Assembly (NCBI GenBank): GCA_023421505.1
Contig: JAEZTJ010000104.1
Span: 1-11,191, forward strand
Direction of reading: 5' to 3'
Source of the DNA: Bacillota bacterium
Lineage (GTDB): Bacteria > Bacillota > Clostridia > Lachnospirales > Lachnospiraceae
Length of the DNA: 11,191 bases
The translations under genes were made by a program, and so were the position numbers. Below are positions 7,522 through 11,191 of this stretch, one piece after another. The notes under the pieces are model-generated. The model ran no database searches. It worked only from the letters and a program-made list of their open reading frames with translations, and was not told the DNA's origin. The number at the start of each line of letters is the position of its first letter. Position 1 is the stretch's first letter.

Positions 7522-7633
7522 GTGAATGAAAACTTATTCACACATCAAACTGCCGAAGACAGTAGGTGCCGCAGGGCATAAGTTGATAACGCCTACCGAG
7601 GAAAAGTTGATTGAAATCTATTTGATTTTATTG
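7522..7633 (+). promoter_or_regulatory. L10 leader (L10(L12)4-binding autoregulatory RNA)
   Basis: The leader begins with a GTGAAT/ATTCAC stem (7522-7527/7536-7541). It continues with the hallmark AACTGCCGAAGACAGTAGGTG and GCCTACCGAGGAAA of the Rfam L10_leader family, recognised by eye. GTAGGTG (7562-7568) pairs with CGCCTAC (7590-7596). CCTACC (7592-7597) is also a perfect complement of GGTAGG (7649-7654) inside the downstream terminator hairpin. Excess L10 complex would stabilise the first pairing and release the terminator; low L10 would allow the second pairing and read-through. Confidence 0.85.
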
Positions 7634-7667
7634 ACCTCTTTCTGCTTTGGTAGGAAGAGGTTTTTTA
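7634..7667 (+). terminator. Attenuator terminator of the rplJL leader
   Basis: ACCTCTTTC (7634-7642) and GGAAGAGGT (7653-7661) form a stem with one wobble and a 10-nt loop, followed by six Ts. It lies about 70 nt before rplJ. Its right arm shares GG (7653-7654) with the sequence GGTAGG that can pair with 7592-7597, making terminator and antiterminator mutually exclusive. Confidence 0.85.
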
Positions 7668-7737
7668 TATGCCAAGTTGGCATACTGCTAATTGCCGGAG
7701 TTCCGGCAGTCTATTAAGATACAAGGAGGTGTACGTA

Positions 7738-8223
7738 ATGGCAAAAGTTGAATTAAAACAACCTATTGTAGAAGAGATTAAAGGCTATGTTGCAAGTGCA
7801 AAAGCTGCTGTATTAGTAGATTACCGTGGCTTAACTGTTGAGCAGGATACAATTCTTCGTAAGAAGTTAAGAGATGCCGGTGTAGTTTATAAGGTATATA
7901 AGAACACAATGCTTAATTTCGCATTCAAGGGTACTGCATATGAGGCTTTGGAGAAAGATTTAAACGGCCCGACTGCTGTTGCTTTTGGTATGGAGGATGC
8001 AACTGCTCCTGCTAGAATTATACTTGAATGTATAAAGACAATGCCTAATTTAGAATTTAAAGCTGGTGTTGTTGAAGGAAATTATTATGACAGCAACAAA
8101 ATCCAGGTTATTGCAACCATTCCTTCAAGAGAAGTTCTTATTTCCAAGTTACTTGGAAGCTTACAGTCTCCGATTGCAAACCTTGCTCGTGTACTCAAGC
8201 AGATCGCAGAGAAGCAAGCATAA
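7738..8223 (+). CDS. rplJ: Ribosomal protein L10 (uL10)
   Basis: This 161-residue protein anchors the L7/L12 stalk to 23S rRNA. The N-terminal rRNA-binding domain includes the family pattern AVLVDYRGLTVEQ...LR..LRDAGV.YKVYKNTM. The C-terminal helix from about residue 130 (SREVLISKLLGSL through ARVLKQIAEKQA) is the docking site for L12 dimers. The start at 7738 is fixed by AAGGAGGTG (7723-7731) and by the normal MAKVELK N-terminus. An in-frame ATG at 7669 would run through the leader and is not used. It is translated together with rplL from the promoter at 7483 and autoregulated through the L10 leader. Confidence 0.96.
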   Translation: MAKVELKQPIVEEIKGYVASAKAAVLVDYRGLTVEQDTILRKKLRDAGVVYKVYKNTMLNFAFKGTAYEALEKDLNGPTAVAFGMEDATAPARIILECIKTMPNLEFKAGVVEGNYYDSNKIQVIATIPSREVLISKLLGSLQSPIANLARVLKQIAEKQA

Positions 8224-8254
8224 TTTTACAGGCCAGTTACAAGCTGTTCAAAGT

Positions 8255-8270
8255 TGCTTAAGAGTAAGCA
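8255..8270 (+). other. Small hairpin in the rplJ-rplL gap
   Basis: TGCTTA and TAAGCA pair perfectly around AGAG. The 173-bp gap also has a GGGA/TCCC stem near 8341-8356, and no T-run follows either. These may be RNA-processing or stability elements that help make the higher dose of L12; the function is unproven. Confidence 0.35.
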
Positions 8271-8396
8271 GAATGTTGCGTTATACTATTGAGTTAAATC
8301 ATAATATCAATGTAGCATAGAAGGAACAGAAAATGAACCAGGGAGCATGATTGTCCCGGATACTACAATTAAAATATATAATGGAGGTAAATAGTA

Positions 8397-8762
8397 ATGA
8401 CAACTCAGGAATTTATCGAGGCTATTAAGGGCCTTACTGTATTAGAATTAAATGATTTAGTAAAAGCATGTGAAGAAGAATTTGGTGTATCTGCAGCAGC
8501 AGGTGTTGTAGTAGCAGCAGCAGGTCCTGCAGCGGCTGAAGAAGAAGAGAAGACAGAGTTCAACGTAGAGTTAACTGAAGTTGGTCCTAACAAGGTTAAG
8601 GTTATCAAGGTTGTTCGTGAAGCTACCGGCTTAGGCTTAAAGGAAGCTAAGGATCTTGTAGATGCAGCTCCTAAGATGTTAAAGGAAGGCGCAAGCAAGG
8701 CTGAAGCTGATGACATTAAGGCTAAATTAGAAGCAGAAGGCGCAAAAGTTACATTAAAGTAA
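8397..8762 (+). CDS. rplL: Ribosomal protein L7/L12 (bL12)
   Basis: This 121-residue acidic protein is present in several dimers per ribosome and recruits translational GTPases. The N-terminal dimerisation and L10-binding domain (about 1-33) is followed by a flexible Ala/Val/Gly/Glu-rich hinge (about 34-52). The C-terminal factor-binding domain (53-121) has the conserved KVKVIKVVRE.TGLGLKEAK. The length is standard. TGGAGGT lies about 8 nt before the ATG. It sits 173 bp after rplJ and is followed at 18 bp by a strong terminator. rpoB, its usual downstream neighbour, is over 2.3 kb away here. Confidence 0.97.
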   Translation: MTTQEFIEAIKGLTVLELNDLVKACEEEFGVSAAAGVVVAAAGPAAAEEEEKTEFNVELTEVGPNKVKVIKVVREATGLGLKEAKDLVDAAPKMLKEGASKAEADDIKAKLEAEGAKVTLK

Positions 8763-8779
8763 TTAGTGACTATCTATGG

Positions 8780-8817
8780 CCTGCTATGAAAGTCTATGCT
8801 TTCATAGCAGGTTTTTT
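8780..8817 (+). terminator. Strong intrinsic terminator of rplJL
   Basis: CCTGCTATGAAAG (8780-8792) and CTTTCATAGCAGG (8799-8811) form a perfect 13-bp stem with a 6-nt loop followed by six Ts. It should largely separate rplL transcription from the efflux gene and from rpoB. Confidence 0.93.
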
Positions 8818-8874
8818 AGTATATACATATAAAATATTTACAAGAAGTATTATTGAGAGATTTGGAAAACAATT

Positions 8875-8906
8875 TTGATAGTGTCGATTATGCAATACAG
8901 TATAAA
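8875..8906 (+). promoter_or_regulatory. Weak candidate promoter of the efflux transporter gene
   Basis: TTGATA (8875-8880) is followed by CAGTAT at 17 bp and TATAAA at 20 bp, neither a good match. Two small hairpins follow in the leader: CTGCC/GGCAG (8908-8912/8916-8920) and TTTAAG/CTTAAA (8922-8927/8933-8938). Low expression or regulation by an unseen factor is possible. Confidence 0.3.
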
Positions 8907-8968
8907 GCTGCCTGCGGCAGATTTAAGCTTATCTTAAAAACTATATGGGAAAAGGAATATAAGTTTAC

Positions 8969-10447
8969 GTGAATAAGAAAAAAACAAATGTGTTACTTGT
9001 TACGGTAGCTATCTTATTATCTGTCTTTATGACTGCAGTTGAGACAACGATAGTATCAACCGCCATGCCAACAATCATTAGCAATTTGCATGGTATGTCG
9101 ATTATGAATTGGGTCTTTGCTGTTTATTTGCTTACCAATGCAATGGTTACTCCGATCTATGGAAAGCTTTCTGATAAAATGGGAAGAAAGCCAATGTTTC
9201 TATTGGGCACGGTAATTTTCCTACTCGGTTCTTCCTTATGTGCCTTATCTTCTAATATGATAGAGCTTATCCTGTTCAGGGCGCTGCAAGGTATTGGCGC
9301 AGGAGCGCTCGTACCAGTTGCAATGACAATTATGGCTGATATATATCCAGTGGCAAAAAGGACCAAAGTTCTTGGATTTATCAACGCGGTATGGGGGTTC
9401 GCTAGTATAATAGGCCCTTTATTGGGTGGCTTTATTACGGATCAGTTGAATTGGCACTGGATATTTTTGGTGAACTTGCCGATTGGTTTAATCATGATGC
9501 TGTTGATCGGAATATATCTTGTTGAGCCTAAAAAACCTAATGAAAATAAAATCAGTTTGGATATAAAAGGTTGTCTCTGTCTGATGGCAGTTCTTCTAAC
9601 CTTACTATTTGGTATACAAAGTATTGGAAATAAGAAAGCCCTGCTTCAAACTATATTATTATTTCTTGCATTTCTTATTTTGATAATAGTATTCATTCGC
9701 CTTGAAAAAAAAGCGAAAGATCCGATCGTTTCACCCAAGCTATTTAAAGCAAATGGATTTATAACTATGAATATAATTATCGCTATATCCAGCGGGTTTT
9801 TAATTGGCATGAATGCATATTTTCCTATGTGGATGCAGGGGGTATTGGGGTTTAGTGCCGCAATTGGCGGAATGATACTGATTCCTATCTCTCTAACCTG
9901 GATAATAGGTTCTCAATCTTCCGGGGCAATGCTGCCTAAGATGACATCAAAAAAAATACTATTTATTGGTCTGCTGATTATTGGTATGGCGGGAGCAGGT
10001 ATCTATTTTAGTCCATATCAAACTCCATTCTTTGTATTTTTAATCATTTCTTCTGTGGCTGGCATAGGTTTGGGAATTGTATTTACCACTACGACAGTAT
10101 CTGTTCAGCAGATAGTTCCAAAAGAAATGATAGGCGTAGCGACCTCATTCTATACCTTGTCCCAGACCATTGGACAGACGATCATGGTGACTGTATTTGG
10201 ACTTATTTTTAATACAAGTATTAATCAACTTTTAATTACTAATCATAATAAGCAAATAACAAGAGAGTTAATGAATCAATTAATTAATTCTGCGACGGTA
10301 AGTGGCATTCCGAAAGAGCTTGTATATCCTCTTAAGCATATATTATATTCCAGTCTGCATCATGTTTTTACCGCATCACTGCTTTTATGTGGTGTCGCCA
10401 TATTGATTAATGTATTTAATAAGACAAAGCAGATAGATATAAAGTAA
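8969..10447 (+). CDS. MFS drug:proton antiporter, DHA2 (EmrB/QacA) type
   Basis: This 492-residue polytopic inner-membrane transporter has about 14 predicted hydrophobic segments and probably exports toxic organic compounds in exchange for protons. TM1 carries FMTAVETTIVSTAMPTI (20-36), the DHA2 D1 motif with Glu25 where Asp is common. Motif A is GKLSDKMGRK (65-74). Motif C, the antiporter signature, is GFASIIGPLLGG (143-154), followed by NWHWIFLVNLPIG. The start is GTG with a poorly spaced AAAAGGA, and transcription signals are weak. It lies between the rplL terminator and the repeat array, splitting the usual rplL-rpoB pair, which suggests a later insertion. The substrate cannot be told from sequence, and no linked regulator gene is present. 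Confidence 0.9.
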   Translation: MNKKKTNVLLVTVAILLSVFMTAVETTIVSTAMPTIISNLHGMSIMNWVFAVYLLTNAMVTPIYGKLSDKMGRKPMFLLGTVIFLLGSSLCALSSNMIELILFRALQGIGAGALVPVAMTIMADIYPVAKRTKVLGFINAVWGFASIIGPLLGGFITDQLNWHWIFLVNLPIGLIMMLLIGIYLVEPKKPNENKISLDIKGCLCLMAVLLTLLFGIQSIGNKKALLQTILLFLAFLILIIVFIRLEKKAKDPIVSPKLFKANGFITMNIIIAISSGFLIGMNAYFPMWMQGVLGFSAAIGGMILIPISLTWIIGSQSSGAMLPKMTSKKILFIGLLIIGMAGAGIYFSPYQTPFFVFLIISSVAGIGLGIVFTTTTVSVQQIVPKEMIGVATSFYTLSQTIGQTIMVTVFGLIFNTSINQLLITNHNKQITRELMNQLINSATVSGIPKELVYPLKHILYSSLHHVFTASLLLCGVAILINVFNKTKQIDIK

Positions 10448-10480
10448 AGTATGTATTACTATGATATGTGAGAACACCAA

Positions 10481-10560
10481 GAAGGGAATGCACTGGTTTA
10501 GTTGGTCTAAAGGATTTACATATAGACTCATGATTTGCAAAGTGCAGCAAATCGTTCGTT
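10481..10560. repeat. Repeat unit 1 (5'-truncated)
   Basis: This copy lacks the ACCACC hairpin portion and starts with GGGAATGCACTGG. Its second hairpin is GATTTGC (10532-10538) with GCAAATC (10547-10553), perfect, and closed further by a T-G and an A-T pair. It begins about 33 bp after the efflux gene stop. Confidence 0.85.
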
Positions 10561-10670
10561 ATACAAACACCACCTGGCGGTGGTACGCCAAGCGGGGAAT
10601 GCACTGGTTTAGTTGGTCTAAAGGATTTACATATAGACTCATGATTTGCAAAGTGCGCAATTCGTAAGTT
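10561..10670. repeat. Repeat unit 2 (full)
   Basis: ACCACC (10569-10574) and GGTGGT (10579-10584) pair around TGGC. The second hairpin is GATTTGC (10643-10649) with GCAATTC (10657-10663). It has one T/T mismatch, as if the left arm came from unit 1 and the right arm from unit 3. Confidence 0.9.
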
Positions 10671-10780
10671 ATACAAACACCACCTTGCGGTGGTACGCCA
10701 AGCGGATAATATAAGGAATTAGTTGGTCTAAAGGATTTACATATAGACTCACGAATTGCAAAATGCGCAATTCGTTCGTT
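10671..10780. repeat. Repeat unit 3 (full)
   Basis: ACCACC (10679-10684) and GGTGGT (10689-10694) pair around TTGC. The second hairpin is CGAATTGC (10752-10759) with GCAATTCG (10767-10774), perfect over 8 bp. Compared with unit 1 the stem has a swapped T-A to A-T pair and a T-G wobble turned into C-G. The segment at 10707-10719 differs fully from units 1 and 2. Confidence 0.9.
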
Positions 10781-10831
10781 ATACAAACACCACCTGCGGT
10801 GGTACGCCAAGCGGATAATGCTCCGCTTGGC
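10781..10831. repeat. Repeat unit 4 (3'-truncated) ending in a hairpin
   Basis: ACCACC (10789-10794) and GGTGGT (10798-10803) pair around TGC. The following GCCAAGCGG (10806-10814), shared with other units, here pairs with a unique CCGCTTGGC (10823-10831), a 9-bp stem not possible in the upstream units. The array ends here. Confidence 0.8.
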
Positions 10832-10832
10832 T

Positions 10833-10891
10833 AATACCTACAATTAAGAAATGCCCGCTCATTACGCGGGCTTTTCTTAATTGTAGGTATT
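10833..10891. terminator. Long composite inverted repeat, bidirectional terminator
   Basis: AATACCTACAATTAAGAAA (10833-10851) pairs perfectly over 19 bp with 10873-10891. After one T/T mismatch a GC-rich GCCCGC/GCGGGC stem (10853-10858/10866-10871) closes a 7-nt loop. The inner stem followed by TTTTCTT is a usual intrinsic terminator, mirrored by AAGAAAT on the left. It probably ends transcripts from the efflux gene and repeat array ahead of the rpoB promoter. Confidence 0.8.
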
Positions 10892-10926
10892 TGTTTGTAT
10901 AAAATAAAAAAAATCAACATTTTAAG

Positions 10927-10955
10927 TTGACAGTTGAAATTAAGTGTGGTAGTAT
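10927..10955 (+). promoter_or_regulatory. Sigma-A promoter of rpoB
   Basis: TTGACA (10927-10932), a 17-bp spacer and TAGTAT (10950-10955) make a good promoter with a predicted start near 10962. The leader of about 124 nt before rpoB is AT-rich and has no terminator-like hairpin that I can see. This promoter frees rpoB(C) from dependence on the distant rplJL promoter. Confidence 0.8.
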
Positions 10956-11085
10956 GAAAGATGCACTATTGTGGTGTGATATGCCTAATTAGTTATATTA
11001 TAGCATATATATCAGGAAATGAAAAGAAGTTTTTTTAGTAAGAGAGCAAGAGTTATACAATTAAATTCAAGGGGTGAAAACGTCA

Positions 11086-11191
11086 ATGGACAAGAACAGA
11101 ATGCATCCAATTAAGGTTGGTAATAACGTTAGAATGAGTTACTCCAAACAAAAGGAAGTCCTGGAGATGCCCAATCTCATTGAAGTACAGA
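11086..11191 (+). CDS. rpoB: RNA polymerase beta subunit, N-terminal fragment
   Basis: Only the first 35 codons are in the window. They read MDKNRMHPIKVGNNVRMSYS followed by KQKEVLEMPNLIEVQ, the typical Clostridia RpoB start. The beta subunit forms, with beta-prime, the catalytic body of RNA polymerase. AAGGGGTG (11069-11076) lies 9 nt before the ATG. The gene is cut by the window edge, not truncated in nature as far as can be seen. It normally follows rplL directly; here the efflux gene and repeat array intervene. Confidence 0.95.
   Translation, partial: MDKNRMHPIKVGNNVRMSYSKQKEVLEMPNLIEVQ

Larger units (their letters stand above)
10481..10814. repeat. Tandem array of ~110-bp structured units
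   Basis: The array has one 5'-truncated unit, two full 110-bp units, and one 3'-truncated unit. ATACAAACAC recurs at 10561, 10671 and 10781, exactly 110 bp apart. Each full unit contains an ACCACC/GGTGGT hairpin and then CCAAGCGG. A variable 14-20 nt stretch follows, then a fixed block of about 34 nt from AGTTGGTCTAAAGG to TATAGACTCA with a GTCTA/TAGAC stem. Next comes a GAxTTGC/GCAAxTC-type hairpin and the end GTTATACAA. Open frames on both strands merely follow the period and have no ribosome sites or family match. It may be a structured RNA or a dispersed intergenic repeat that has expanded locally. Confidence 0.9.

Noticed and set aside
7526..7737. Open frames over the rplJ leader (7526-7717 and the 7669 extension of rplJ)
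   Set aside because: They cover the L10 leader and attenuator. The real rplJ start at 7738 has AAGGAGGTG and the family N-terminus.
8328..8350. Five-codon reading frame (MNQGA) with AAGGAAC before rplL, as a leader peptide
   Set aside because: Too short and without regulatory codons or a following attenuator; likely chance.
10416..10810. Open frames of 68-86 codons on both strands within the repeat array
   Set aside because: Their repeated peptides (for example FANHESICKSFRPTKPVH) only reflect the DNA period. No ribosome site and no known family.
10481..10814. CRISPR array
   Set aside because: Units are about 110 bp and nearly identical throughout, with no short repeat/unique spacer alternation and no cas genes in view.

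Overview
The window reads as the core ribosomal-protein/RNA-polymerase locus of a low-GC Firmicute, most likely a member of the Lachnospiraceae (Clostridium phytofermentans-like). The reasons are the AT-rich sequence with strong AGGAGG-type ribosome binding sites, the order rpmG-secE-nusG-rplK-rplA-rplJ-rplL-(...)-rpoB, the RpoB N-terminus, and a FliD-like protein of a type I associate with that family. The family placement rests on recalled protein resemblance, not on a search.

Left part (1-4900) is accessory. It holds an orphan FliD-like protein (236-1507, +), a convergently overlapping AraC-type regulator (2759-1491, -), and a divergently transcribed secreted subtilisin-like protease with two C-terminal Ig-like repeats (2990-4843, +). 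The 230-bp gap between regulator and protease is AT-rich and holds a near-repeated, partly palindromic block that could be an operator.

Middle part (4955-8817) is the translation/transcription core. One sigma-A promoter (4955-4983) starts rpmG (GTG start), secE, nusG, rplK and rplA. The leaders of both rplK and rplA carry a GTGGGAGG ... ACCAC structure resembling the L1-binding site of 23S rRNA, so L1 probably represses both cistrons. A perfect-consensus promoter (7483-7511) then starts rplJ-rplL. It is followed by an L10-leader RNA whose visible switch chooses between an antiterminator and an intrinsic terminator before rplJ. A 13-bp hairpin terminator closes rplL.

Right part (8818-11191) separates rplL from rpoB, which are neighbours in most bacteria. 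A 14-TM-type DHA2 drug-efflux transporter gene (8969-10447) lies between them, followed by a tandem array of roughly 110-bp units (10481-10814). Their hairpins show paired base changes between copies, suggesting a structured RNA or a structured repeat family. A long composite hairpin (10833-10891) ends this block. rpoB then has its own promoter (10927-10955), a leader of about 125 nt, and begins at 11086, cut by the window edge.

The most interesting unexplained element is the tandem structured repeat array. The duplicated L1 operators and the insertion between rplL and rpoB come next.
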